A stretch of DNA of 64,000 bases, from positions 1-64,000 of the forward strand of contig JAGASK010000050.1 in assembly GCA_017621815.1 (NCBI GenBank), in the 5' to 3' direction. The DNA comes from Lachnospiraceae bacterium. GTDB lineage: Bacteria > Bacillota > Clostridia > Lachnospirales > Lachnospiraceae. A model generated the notes under the pieces. It was not told where the DNA came from. It did no database searches and was given only the letters and a program-made list of their open reading frames with translations. Positions within the stretch are counted from its first letter, which is position 1. Each line of letters opens with the position of its first letter. This document shows, piece by piece, positions 7,460 to 15,329 of the stretch. The translations under genes were made by a program, and so were the position numbers.

Positions 7460-7492
7460 AACCCGCAAACATCAGGTTTGCGGGTTTTTTTT
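7460..7492 (+). terminator. Rho-independent terminator after the prophage lysis genes
   Basis: AACCCGCAAAC, loop ATCAG, GTTTGCGGGTT, followed by a T-run: an 11-bp perfect stem. It closes the late operon at the apparent right edge of the prophage. Between the lysin stop (7336) and this hairpin no gene is seen. Confidence 0.9.
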
Positions 7493-7573
7493 AAGTGATA
7501 ATTGTGGTATACTTATACTGACAAAGATATATTGTAAAGGATATACATTTAAGAAAGTAAGGAGGTATATAGG

Positions 7574-7834
7574 ATGCCTGAGATATCACTATTTTATGGA
7601 ATCAGAGTAACCATGTATTATGATGACCATAATCCGCCGCATTTTCATGCGGAATACAACGGAAATAAGGCAATAATTGAAATAGATAAGGCGAGAGTAA
7701 TAAAAGGCGCTTTGCCTTCGAGGCAATTAAAATTAATTTTAGCATGGTGTGTGTTGCATCAGGATGAATTAATGCAGAATTGGGAACTATCGAAAGATGG
7801 AAAACCTATGAATCGGATTAATCCGTTAGTATAG
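7574..7834 (+). CDS. DUF4160 family protein
   Basis: 86 residues, ATG 7574 after AAGGAGG. The sequence MPEISLFYGIRVTMYYDDHNPPHFHAEY is the hallmark of DUF4160 (HxPPHFHA). It is followed 11 bp later by a DUF2442 gene; the two families are very often adjacent and have been proposed as a toxin-antitoxin-like pair, without a settled function. Located just outside the prophage, so it may be phage cargo or another small mobile module. Confidence 0.85.
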   Translation: MPEISLFYGIRVTMYYDDHNPPHFHAEYNGNKAIIEIDKARVIKGALPSRQLKLILAWCVLHQDELMQNWELSKDGKPMNRINPLV

Positions 7835-7845
7835 GAGGTGGCTGT

Positions 7846-8121
7846 ATGTTTCCAAAGGTTGTACAGGTAATACCAATGAAAGATTATTCAGTATATGTAT
7901 ATTTTGAGGATGGAAAAATTGTATGTTATGATATGTCGCATATGATTGAGAAAGATGTATTCCTCCCATTAAAAAATATGGATATTTTTTTGAATACTTG
8001 TACTGTGCTCAATGATACGCTTGCATGGGATACTAGCTTGAATCGGGATAATACTACCTGTTTGGACATTGATCCGGATACGCTATATGCTTTGCCATTT
8101 GCAGAAGAACAGATAGCTTAA
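7846..8121 (+). CDS. DUF2442 family protein
   Basis: 91 residues, RBS GGAGGTGG. It matches DUF2442 in its order of motifs (VIPMKDYSVYVYFEDGKI, then SLNRDNTTCLDIDPDTLY). It is co-transcribed with the DUF4160 gene (11-bp gap). The partner relationship is established by recurring co-occurrence, the biochemical role is not. Confidence 0.85.
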   Translation: MFPKVVQVIPMKDYSVYVYFEDGKIVCYDMSHMIEKDVFLPLKNMDIFLNTCTVLNDTLAWDTSLNRDNTTCLDIDPDTLYALPFAEEQIA

Positions 8122-8257
8122 TATGGGGTTGGAAAAGGTCAGTGTGTATGAAGGTATGTGGGTAACTAACGCGTAAGTGACAAATAATTTGAGAATCCTT
8201 TATTTTAGGCATTTGCAGTTCTCAAAGAGATAATCGGAAAGCTTATACGAGAATTTT

Positions 8258-8292
8258 AAAACCCTTGAAAACGCAATGCTTTCAAGGGTTTT
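8258..8292 (+). terminator. Terminator of the DUF4160-DUF2442 operon
   Basis: AAAACCCTTGAAA, loop ACGCAATGC, TTTCAAGGGTTTT: a 13-bp stem flanked by A and T runs, so it could work on both strands. Confidence 0.8.
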
Positions 8293-8371
8293 GTTATGGG
8301 TGAGGAAATCTACAAGATTAAAGTTTATAATAATATTGTCGATTTTTTCATGAAAAATATATATAATATAG

Positions 8372-8492
8372 ACAGATAGGAAACTATCTTCGGGAGAGTC
8401 CCTGCCAAATAGTGGAAGATTTTAAACTCGGGAGAGTCCCTGCCAGATAGTGGGAGATTTTAAACTCAGAGGGAGCAGAAATGCTCCCTTAA
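8372..8492 (+). ncRNA. Candidate small structured RNA
   Basis: An AT-rich promoter-like segment (TTGTCG at 8336, TATA-rich -10 region around 8358-8367) leads into AGATAG-GAAA-CTATCT (8374-8389, a GNRA-type tetraloop hairpin), then two 38-bp direct repeats each able to fold GGGA-GAG-TCCC, and ends with GGGAGCA-GAAA-TGCTCCC (8471-8488) and TTAATTTT. Promoter, structured body and terminator without an ORF suggest a ~120-nt non-coding RNA. No known RNA family is recognised. Confidence 0.4.
8391..8466 (+). repeat. 38-bp direct tandem repeat, two copies
   Basis: Copies at 8391-8428 and 8429-8466 start CGGGAGAGTCCCTGCC and end AGATTTTAAACT; they differ at two bases (AAATAGTGGAAG versus AGATAGTGGGAG). 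A third partial match to the ATAGTG core (AAGATAGTGTCTCC) occurs at 8507-8520. Confidence 0.9.
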
Positions 8493-8554
8493 TTTTAAAT
8501 CTTGTGCAAGATAGTGTCTCCGTCTTTTGCCATCGCTCGGCAGATTAGCAGAGA

Positions 8555-9307
8555 TTATTCTTGCATGGTGTAATCTTCTCCAATAGGTTTATTCTTTAGC
8601 ATGAGTGATTGTGCGTCTGTTTCAGATATTTCTTTAATTTCTGAAATTTGATGGCTGCCATCCCTTGAAACAGTAACACATATACCATTTTCTTCATCAG
8701 TGTAAACAACAGCCTGTTCACTGTCCAATAGTATCTTAATTCTCTGATTATTATAATACCAACCACCGCTTTGCTCGTTGTAGGTAATGCCATAGTCTGC
8801 ATAATCTTTAAGCCAAAGTTGAGGAGTAGCTTCTCCCTTTTGTACTGTACTCAATGATGTATCGGCAGGATTGAAGTTATTATACTTTTGTGTATGACGG
8901 TCATAATCTTCTTTGGAACATTCTTTAATTCCGATAAGCTTATTATCTTCGTCCCGCTCTGCCTCAATATCCACCGTTCCAGAAAAGAAATTCGTAAAAC
9001 TCGCTCCAACTACGGGGTCATTAAAAAATCTCACTACATTTTCATTGTAGGTAAAATAATGATTTTTTTGATCATAGCTCAAGCCGTAAGGTTCATATAT
9101 GGAGTAGTCCACATTTCCACCAGGAAGTTCTGCTGTAAAAGAATCGTTCGTCGCATTTTCCGTATAAGAAACGGTTTGTGCCTGATAGGAAACGTTTTTC
9201 GGAGCGTTGTTATCAGAAGTAATATTCGCTGATGAGCTACACCCGGCTAAGCACCCCACAAGCAACGCACTCCCGAGAGCTAATGTAAGTAGTTTTTTTG
9301 TGCTCAT
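8555..9307 (-). CDS. Lipoprotein with two imperfect internal repeats, downstream of a two-component system
   Basis: 250 residues from ATG at 9307, chosen over an upstream ATG because GAAAGGATG lies just before it and it gives a clean signal peptide (KKLLTLALGSALLVGCLAGC, lipobox LAGC). Two similar modules, YGLSYDQKNHYFTYNENVVR and YGITYNEQSGGWYYNNQRIK, each end with a hydrophobic strand and an acidic turn, suggesting an internal duplication of a small beta domain. Family not named with confidence. It lies 130 bp after the sensor kinase and may be the output or a co-sensor of that system. Confidence 0.75.
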   Translation of the reverse strand: MSTKKLLTLALGSALLVGCLAGCSSSANITSDNNAPKNVSYQAQTVSYTENATNDSFTAELPGGNVDYSIYEPYGLSYDQKNHYFTYNENVVRFFNDPVVGASFTNFFSGTVDIEAERDEDNKLIGIKECSKEDYDRHTQKYNNFNPADTSLSTVQKGEATPQLWLKDYADYGITYNEQSGGWYYNNQRIKILLDSEQAVVYTDEENGICVTVSRDGSHQISEIKEISETDAQSLMLKNKPIGEDYTMQE

Positions 9308-9437
9308 AAAATAAACACCATCCTTTCTTTGAATATATATAAAGGATACCACTACCTTTTGTGATACATTTGGGATTAGTTTGTGATTTATGTGTAATCG
9401 AAAAGCGGGTTGATTCCCCGCCGCTTTTCAATGTCTT

Positions 9438-10853
9438 TTAAATTATAAAAGAGAACTTTACCCCAACTTGCGTATTGCAAACAGTACATTGACTTCCATA
9501 CTGGTGTAGTATTTCCTGCATAATATACAGTCCAAGTCCACTTCCGCCAGTCTTACGGCTTCTTGACTGCTCCACACGATAGAACGCATCAAACAATCTG
9601 GGAATACTATTCTCTGGTATATGTACCCCTGCATTTTCAACAGAAAATACTATCTGCTCATGTTTCATAAGAACGGAAATCCAAATATCCGCTCTTTGTG
9701 GGGAATACTTGATTGCGTTTCCGATAAGATTTGAAAAAACTTTTTCTACCAACATCTTATTTCCATTTATAAAAGCAGATGGCAGTATGTCAAGGTGTAT
9801 TTGTAAATCTTTTTCTGCAATCAAATCCGCTGTTTCGTTCAAATAGGCTTTAATAATTTGCACACAATCCAAGTGGTCTTTCTTGAAATCGGCTCCCGCA
9901 GTTTCTATCCGTGAAATTGTCAGTATATCTTGTACCATTGTTTCGAGTGTGTTTGTAATTTCCAGCGATCTTGTCAAGTACTTTTCATGGTCTTTATAGG
10001 GTCCAATACCAAGGAGCATTCCCTCTAATTGCCCTTTGATAATCGTGATAGGTGTTTTCAATTCGTGAGACACCGCTGAAAAGAAATTCGTGCGGGTCTG
10101 CTCTAATGCTTTTTCATGTTCTATATCAAGTTCCAGTTTTCTATTTGCTGCCTGTAAGTCATTCAAAGCTACATTGAGCTTCTGCGATAAATAGTTAAGG
10201 CTCTTTGCCAATGTTCCCAGTTCGTCAGTCCGTTGTTCATCTAGTTGCCATTCAAATTGTAATTCAGACATTTCTTTAGAAATACGGCTTATTTTCAGTA
10301 CGGGTTTAGTAATAAGGTGTGAAAAAATCCAACCAGTAACCAGTGATACGCCAAACACTATAAATGCAAGTAATGGAAACACTTTTTGAAATGCTCTTTG
10401 GAGTTCTGCTATTTGCCCCGCCGCTCCATAAACAACTAAAGTGTAGTTTGTATTTTGACCAAGGAATGAAAACGTATAACTGTTGGATATAATAGGTGCA
10501 TTATAATCTTCATTTCCCCAAGCCTTTGTTTCTGTAACAACATCATTATCAGCACTTCGTTCCGTTGGAAGATTTATTCTATTCCCATTTTCTTCAAAAA
10601 GTTCCATTCTGTCTACATTCTGATAATCAAGAAAGTTATCAAAAATACCCCCTGTTTCTTCCATGGGCATTTGCGATATTTCTGAAATGAATACTTTTGT
10701 TTGTTCATATAATGTTGCATTAAGGGTATTAGAATATGTTTTTGGGGTGTACCAGGCTAAAATTGCGTAAAGCAGAAAGCTCACTCCTGTTAATAGGATA
10801 GCAGTAATGATAAAAACTTTTATAAACAGACTGCCTTTAATTTTCTTTATCAA
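9438..10853 (-). CDS. Sensor histidine kinase
   Basis: 471 residues: TM helix at about 10-33, an extracellular sensor loop (about 35-150), second TM (about 157-180), HAMP, HisKA with phosphoacceptor H263 (FFSAVSHELKTP), and a HATPase with NLIGNAIKYSP and GGSGLGLYI. The architecture is that of VanS/ResE-type envelope sensors. It overlaps the response-regulator gene by 17 bp, so they are translated together. Stimulus unknown; cell-wall or cationic-peptide stress is a common input for this architecture, which here is only an inference. Confidence 0.93.
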   Translation of the reverse strand: MIKKIKGSLFIKVFIITAILLTGVSFLLYAILAWYTPKTYSNTLNATLYEQTKVFISEISQMPMEETGGIFDNFLDYQNVDRMELFEENGNRINLPTERSADNDVVTETKAWGNEDYNAPIISNSYTFSFLGQNTNYTLVVYGAAGQIAELQRAFQKVFPLLAFIVFGVSLVTGWIFSHLITKPVLKISRISKEMSELQFEWQLDEQRTDELGTLAKSLNYLSQKLNVALNDLQAANRKLELDIEHEKALEQTRTNFFSAVSHELKTPITIIKGQLEGMLLGIGPYKDHEKYLTRSLEITNTLETMVQDILTISRIETAGADFKKDHLDCVQIIKAYLNETADLIAEKDLQIHLDILPSAFINGNKMLVEKVFSNLIGNAIKYSPQRADIWISVLMKHEQIVFSVENAGVHIPENSIPRLFDAFYRVEQSRSRKTGGSGLGLYIMQEILHQYGSQCTVCNTQVGVKFSFII

Positions 10854-11508
10854 CTTTATATCCCACCCCTCTGATTGTTTGAATGAAATCTACCCCCAAC
10901 TTCTTGCGTAAGTTTTTGATGTGGGTATCAACAACACGCTCATCCCCATAAAAATCAAATCGCCACAACTTATCTAACAAGTTCTGTCGTGTCAAAATCC
11001 GGCCTTGATGGGTCAGTAGTTCCCGCAATATTTCAAACTCTTTTTGCGTCAGTTCAAAATCAGTTCCATCCACGGCGGCGACATAACTATCACAGTTCAA
11101 AAGTAAATTGCAATAAGTTATGATTTGAGGTTTTTCATCTGTTCCCCGCTTGCTGCGTCGAAGTACAGCCGCAATTTTGCGAAGTAAGATCGGCATAGAA
11201 AAAGGCTTTGTAATATAGTCATCCACCTGCAAATCTAATCCCCTGATTTGATCTTCCTCACCGCTCAATGCAGTCAGCATAATAATGGGAACATCCGATT
11301 GCTTTCGTATCAGCTCACAGACACCATAACCGTCAATTCTGGGGAGCATAATGTCCAATATAATCAAGTCATATTGTTGCTCCGAAAACAAAGATAGTGC
11401 CTCGACGCCATCGTTTGCAATAGCTACTTCATATCCCGCCTCTTGTAAAAAATTCTGCAAAAGTTCTCGAATATCAAAATCGTCCTCGACAACTAAAATT
11501 TTTGGCAT
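10837..11508 (-). CDS. OmpR/PhoB-family response regulator
   Basis: 223 residues: receiver domain with phosphoacceptor D52 (IILDIMLPR) and a winged-helix DNA-binding domain (KEFEILRELLTHQGRILTRQ, VDTHIKNLRKKLG, IRGVGYKV). It is the first gene of the minus-strand operon RR-HK-lipoprotein and starts after GGAGGTGATACC. Confidence 0.95.
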   Translation of the reverse strand: MPKILVVEDDFDIRELLQNFLQEAGYEVAIANDGVEALSLFSEQQYDLIILDIMLPRIDGYGVCELIRKQSDVPIIMLTALSGEEDQIRGLDLQVDDYITKPFSMPILLRKIAAVLRRSKRGTDEKPQIITYCNLLLNCDSYVAAVDGTDFELTQKEFEILRELLTHQGRILTRQNLLDKLWRFDFYGDERVVDTHIKNLRKKLGVDFIQTIRGVGYKVDKEN

Positions 11509-11810
11509 GGTATCACCTCCTCAAAATAACATATCATAGGATTTTGTGATTAGTGTGTAGTTTTTAAATTTCTTGTTTATTGTATCTCCGCCTTATACAT
11601 TCATCACTCTTTCCTTTCGGAATGGAACGGAGTAATAGTAGGGATTATCTCTGTACTTTGGGACAAAGTGTCCCGAAGTTTCAATTATATTCTATCGTTT
11701 GGCTCATACAACATCAACTATGAAAATATGAAATTAAATAGTCAGTATCATGAAAATCAAAGTCGTTCAAATACTAACGCCTGAAATGTAAAATTACATC
11801 AGGTGATGTT
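11509..11810. promoter_or_regulatory. Divergent 302-bp control region
   Basis: It separates the two-component operon (minus) from an XRE gene (plus). It contains GGGACA-AAG-TGTCCC (11659-11673) and an imperfect inverted repeat CCTGAAATGTAA/TTACATCAGG (11780-11803) that runs into the XRE ribosome binding site, so a bound regulator or hairpin there could repress XRE translation or transcription. No ORF. Confidence 0.45.
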
Positions 11811-12077
11811 ATGAAGATCGAGCGAGATGAACGACGATTTGATTTTCACGGTACAGGAGAAGCGATTAAGGATGCCGGGAAAGCCAGCGGGATGACGCAG
11901 GAGCAACTGGCCTTTATTGTTGACCGGGCTCCATGCACCATCATGTACCATGAGAATCACGGCCAGCACCCCAGTCTCAGCACTTTTTATCAGATGGTTA
12001 CAATGTTTGATATATCGGTAGAGCAATACTTTTACCTGTTCCAAAACAGGGGAGAGCGAGTGCAGAAAGCGGATTGA
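11811..12077 (+). CDS. XRE-family helix-turn-helix regulator
   Basis: 88 residues, ATG 11811. Residues about 15-72 are an HTH_3 domain: GEAIKDAGKASGMTQEQLAF, then a recognition helix region (APCTIMYHENHGQHPS) and STFYQMVTMFDISVEQYF. Similar small regulators occur on conjugative elements of gut Firmicutes. The gene may be a remnant of a mobile element, since no partner genes are next to it. Probably autoregulated through the inverted repeat over its RBS. Confidence 0.85.
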   Translation: MKIERDERRFDFHGTGEAIKDAGKASGMTQEQLAFIVDRAPCTIMYHENHGQHPSLSTFYQMVTMFDISVEQYFYLFQNRGERVQKAD

Positions 12078-12127
12078 TTATGGCACATTAACCGCTATAC
12101 CGCTTTTCGGAAGGGTGAAAATTGTGT

Positions 12128-12207
12128 GAACTTTCATAAGATAAGAACTTTCATAAGATGAGTTGACATTGGTGAACTTGAATGCTACAATGGCTAATAT
12201 GATTAGC
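12128..12207 (+). promoter_or_regulatory. TetR gene promoter with operator
   Basis: TTGACA (12163-12168), 17-bp spacer, TGC-TACAAT (12186-12191, extended -10). Directly behind it lies the perfect inverted repeat GCTAAT-ATG-ATTAGC (12193-12207), well placed for autorepression by the TetR product. Upstream is a 15-bp direct repeat GAACTTTCATAAGAT (12128-12142 and 12145-12159), a possible second binding site. Confidence 0.65.
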
Positions 12208-12232
12208 TAAAAGGAAGAAAGGATTAGCAGTT

Positions 12233-12811
12233 ATGAAGGTGGGTTTAGATAAAACAACGATTATAGAAATGGCAGCTAATATGGCAGACGAGAAGGGTAT
12301 TGCTAATGTAACCCTGAAAGTGTTAGCGGCAGAATTGGGAGTAAAACCCTCATCTTTATACAAGCATTTTAATGGTGGACTTGGTGAACTAAATAAAGAA
12401 CTTATGCTGTACGGTTGGCATTCTTTAGAAATCGAAATCACAAAAGCCGCCATAGGTAAGGCAAAAGATGATGCAATAATGGCTATATGTTATGCTTATC
12501 GTAATTTTTCTGCCGGGCATAAGGGATTGTTTGAAGCTATGCAATGGTACAATATGTATCGGTCAGAGGAACATTTGCAAGCGACACAAGGCATGGTGTC
12601 TGTTTTTTTTCAAGTCCTTGATTCCTATGAATTAAGTGAGGAGCAAAAAGTGCATATTGTGCGTATGTTTCGGGGATTTCTGCAAGGTTTTTCTTCCATT
12701 GAAAGTCACGGTGGATATGGAAACCCACTATCCATAAATGACAGCTTTGATTTTGCACTGAAAACAATACTGAATGGTATTCATGATTTGCAGGAAGGAA
12801 TGGAAAAATGA
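12233..12811 (+). CDS. TetR/AcrR-family regulator (WHG-type C-terminal domain)
   Basis: 192 residues. The N-terminal HTH (TIIEMAANMADEKGIANVTLKVLAAELGVKPSSLYKHFNG) is textbook TetR. The C-terminal part with RMFRGFLQGFSSIESHGGYG matches the WHG/TetR_C_33 ligand domain. The stop overlaps the start of the CPBP protease gene (ATGA), so it likely controls that gene and itself. Ligand unknown. Confidence 0.9.
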   Translation: MKVGLDKTTIIEMAANMADEKGIANVTLKVLAAELGVKPSSLYKHFNGGLGELNKELMLYGWHSLEIEITKAAIGKAKDDAIMAICYAYRNFSAGHKGLFEAMQWYNMYRSEEHLQATQGMVSVFFQVLDSYELSEEQKVHIVRMFRGFLQGFSSIESHGGYGNPLSINDSFDFALKTILNGIHDLQEGMEK

Positions 12812-13755
12812 AACAGCTTTTGAAAAAAGTCAGTCCATTTAATAATAGTACGGAGATGCCTGTATTACTATTCATAATCAAGAAAATACTTGCCTTTTGG
12901 GTATGTTACATAGCAGGTTTGTTTATAGCAGAAGGGCTTGTTATTCTCTTGCATTTTGCATTAGGAAAGAACATGCTTGTTGGCGATGTGTTTAATGCAG
13001 GAACTATTACGTTGATTACTTATTACGGCTATATCGTAATAATGGGCGTTGCATTATTCTATTGGAAAGTGATTGAAAAGAAACCTTTGGCTGCAATGGG
13101 ACTATCAAAAAAAATTGGCACTTATTTTATCGGTGTCGCTATAAGTGTTTTTCTGCTTGTCTTGTCTGTCATTATAATCATAGTGACAGGAAGTATAAAA
13201 TATCAGGGGATTTTTGAAAATGCTAACGTTCTCATGATTATCCTCTTAACTGGAGGATTTATGATTCAAGGAGCGGTGGAAGAAATACTTTGCAGGGGGA
13301 TTGTTTTACACGCACTCAAAGAAAAAACTTCATTTTTGACGGCAATGATTGTAAGTACAATTTTATTCATTTTACCGCATTGGTCGTCTTTATTTTCAGG
13401 GGAAATGATTTATGGTGTAATTGGTGTGATAAATCTAATTCTTATTTCTGTTATTTTTTCACTTCTCACAATCTGTTTTAAAAGCATTTGGGCAGCTTGC
13501 GGTCTTCATTCATTTTGGAATGCTATTTTGTATAGTGTTCTTGGAATGAATTTAAGTGGCAATGAGGAAAACGTCACAGCAATATTCAATATGCAATCCG
13601 TAGGCGACAACATTTGGAATGGTGGCATATACGGAATTGAAGCAAGTGCAGCTACGACTATTGTATTGGTTTTTGCGGCTGCATTGCTTTTTGTTATGGG
13701 CGGAAAGAGAGAAAAATGGATAAAGAGGATATCATCCGGGGCGGATGATGCTTAG
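12808..13755 (+). CDS. CPBP-family intramembrane metalloprotease
   Basis: 315 residues, about eight membrane helices. The Abi/CPBP motifs are present: E158-E159 in VEEILCRG, H191 in PHWSS, and H234 with N238 in HSFWNAI. Family members include bacteriocin-immunity proteins and Rce1-like proteases. Co-transcription with the TetR gene suggests inducible defence against a peptide or lipid signal; no bacteriocin gene is visible nearby. Confidence 0.9.
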   Translation: MKQLLKKVSPFNNSTEMPVLLFIIKKILAFWVCYIAGLFIAEGLVILLHFALGKNMLVGDVFNAGTITLITYYGYIVIMGVALFYWKVIEKKPLAAMGLSKKIGTYFIGVAISVFLLVLSVIIIIVTGSIKYQGIFENANVLMIILLTGGFMIQGAVEEILCRGIVLHALKEKTSFLTAMIVSTILFILPHWSSLFSGEMIYGVIGVINLILISVIFSLLTICFKSIWAACGLHSFWNAILYSVLGMNLSGNEENVTAIFNMQSVGDNIWNGGIYGIEASAATTIVLVFAAALLFVMGGKREKWIKRISSGADDA

Positions 13756-13777
13756 AGTTATATGGGAGGTAATGAAC

Positions 13778-14489
13778 ATGAATGAAATCAGAAAAAAACA
13801 GGCTTTTAATCCTTATTTGCCGTCTTGGGAGTATATTCCTGACGGAGAACCCTGTTTTTGTGGCTCCCGGCTGCGAATATTCTAAGGGTACCGGATTTGA
13901 AGAGCATGAATTTTTTGAAGCCCCTTCTATCCGGAAAATCGGAGAAACTTACTATTTTATTTATTCTTCCATTGTTATGCATGAGCTTTGCTATGCAGTC
14001 AGCGATTCACCCACAAAAGGCTTTTCTTACGGAGGTGTGCTGGTCAGCAACTGCGATATGCATATTGATACTTATAAGCCTGCACAGATGCCTGCCGCAT
14101 ACGGCGCAAATAATCATGGAAGTATTGTGAATATTTTAGGAGAATGGTATATTTTTTACCACAGGCATACCAACGGTACATGGTACAGCAGACAGGGCTG
14201 CGCAGAAAAACTGAACGTACAAAAGGACGGAAGCATTTCACAGGCAGAGATGACTTCCTGCGGCTTAAACGGAGGACCTCTCAAAGGAAAAGGGGAATAT
14301 CCTGCTTATATTGCATGCAACCTGTTTACCGATACTCCTTCTGTTTATGTGGGGGATAACCGTTTTCCCAAGGTGATGCAGGAGGTAATAAATACTATCA
14401 ATAGGATTAAGTACATATGTGATAATGAAAAGGACATTAAAGCTGCGTTGGATTCCCGCCTGCCTAAGATTGATATGAGCTCTTATTAG
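13778..14489 (+). pseudogene. Decayed GH43-family glycoside hydrolase with large internal deletion
   Basis: The frame from ATG 13778 encodes FNPYLPSWEYIPDGEP, the start of a GH43 (arabinofuranosidase/xylosidase-like) protein. It then shifts and joins, in another frame from about 13842, to PVFVAPGCEYSKG, the middle of the same family. The catalytic core in between (well over 100 residues in intact homologues) is missing. The downstream part (APSIRKIGETYYFIYSS, NNHGSIVNILGEWYIFYHRH, GLNGGPLKGKGEYPAY) is well preserved, so decay is recent. The junction reads GAGAACCCTGTTTTT in both frames' sense, consistent with deletion between short similar sequences. Confidence 0.8.
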
Positions 14490-14770
14490 AAAATAGTATC
14501 TCTGAAATTCCACAATATGAACTTCCTGCTGGAATGTTCTTTATTGAAAATGCTGCAGGGGAAAAAATTGCCACAGCTACCGCATTTTATGATATTTATG
14601 GATGCGATACATCAAATGATGGCTGGCTCCACTGGGTGGCGTGTAAAGTGTACATGGATTTGGGATTCTCGCCGGTCGAAGAGAATTTGAAACGCAATCA
14701 TGAAGGATGGCAGATAGTCAAGGCATTAACAGGGCATAGAAAGTTATTTGAACATGGCGTTCCGGAGTAA
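14486..14770 (+). pseudogene. Decayed GNAT acetyltransferase with internal deletion
   Basis: Frame from about 14486: LENSISEIPQYELPAGMFFI, ATATAFYDIYG, DGWLHWVA, then directly CKVYMDLGFSPV. In intact relatives the acetyl-CoA loop and following strand (Q/R-x-x-G-x-G/A region, about 35 residues) lie between WLHWVA and ACKVYMDLGF; here they are absent, so the protein cannot bind acetyl-CoA. It has no proper start codon or RBS of its own. The 5' end overlaps the GH43 remnant. Confidence 0.7.
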
Positions 14771-14795
14771 ATGTAATCAGGGAAGGATTGTTAAT

Positions 14796-15329
14796 ATGAA
14801 GGTTCAATACAGGAATTTGAATGCGGATGAAATAAACCGGGAATTATTTAAAAATTTTATACGGCATCAAAATGTTACAAAATGCTGGAGAAGAGAAAAA
14901 GGAACATGGATTATTAAAGATGCCCCTTTTATTGATGACTGGACAGAAGAAGATTATCAGGTATTGGTTACCTGTCTGAGGAATACGGTTCAAACAGGAG
15001 GTTTCGTGTATGCCGCTTTTTATGGCGGCTGTTTGAAAGGCTTTGTTTCAGTGGAGTTTGCTTTGTTTGGCGGTGAACAAAGATATCTTGATTTGTCAAG
15101 TATTCATGTATCGGAAGATATGCGGGGAAAAGGTATTGGAAAAGCCCTCTTTTTTGCGGCAAAAGAGTGGGCTAAGAAGAACGGTGCCGGTAAGCTGTAT
15201 ATATCCTCACATTCAGCTGTTGAAAGTCAGGCATTTTATAAAGCTATGGGATGCGTGGAAGCACAGGTATATAATCAAAAGCATGCTGAAGCCGAACCAT
15301 GCGATTGCCAGCTGGAATGTAAACTGTAG
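14796..15329 (+). CDS. GNAT-family N-acetyltransferase
   Basis: 177 residues from ATG 14796 (GGGAAGGA upstream; an in-frame ATG at 14748 lies inside the previous remnant). The GNAT core is intact: YLDLSSIHVSEDMRGKGIGKALF binds the acetyl-CoA pyrophosphate, followed by LYISSHSAVESQAFYKAMGC. Substrate unknown. The Cys-rich end (CDCQLEC) is unusual but short. Confidence 0.85.
   Translation: MKVQYRNLNADEINRELFKNFIRHQNVTKCWRREKGTWIIKDAPFIDDWTEEDYQVLVTCLRNTVQTGGFVYAAFYGGCLKGFVSVEFALFGGEQRYLDLSSIHVSEDMRGKGIGKALFFAAKEWAKKNGAGKLYISSHSAVESQAFYKAMGCVEAQVYNQKHAEAEPCDCQLECKL

Larger units (their letters stand above)
8122..8554. other. 433-bp intergenic region with terminator and candidate small RNA
   Basis: No ORF of note. 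It contains a stretch (8168-8235) resembling 7376-7436, a terminator at 8258-8292, and a promoter-like AT-rich stretch leading into the tandem-repeat RNA candidate (8372-8492). The rest, 8493-8554, is the 3' flank of the lipoprotein gene on the minus strand. Confidence 0.6.

Noticed and set aside
8391-8466. Tandem 38-bp repeat considered as a minimal CRISPR
   Set aside because: The two copies touch each other with no spacer and no cas genes are present.
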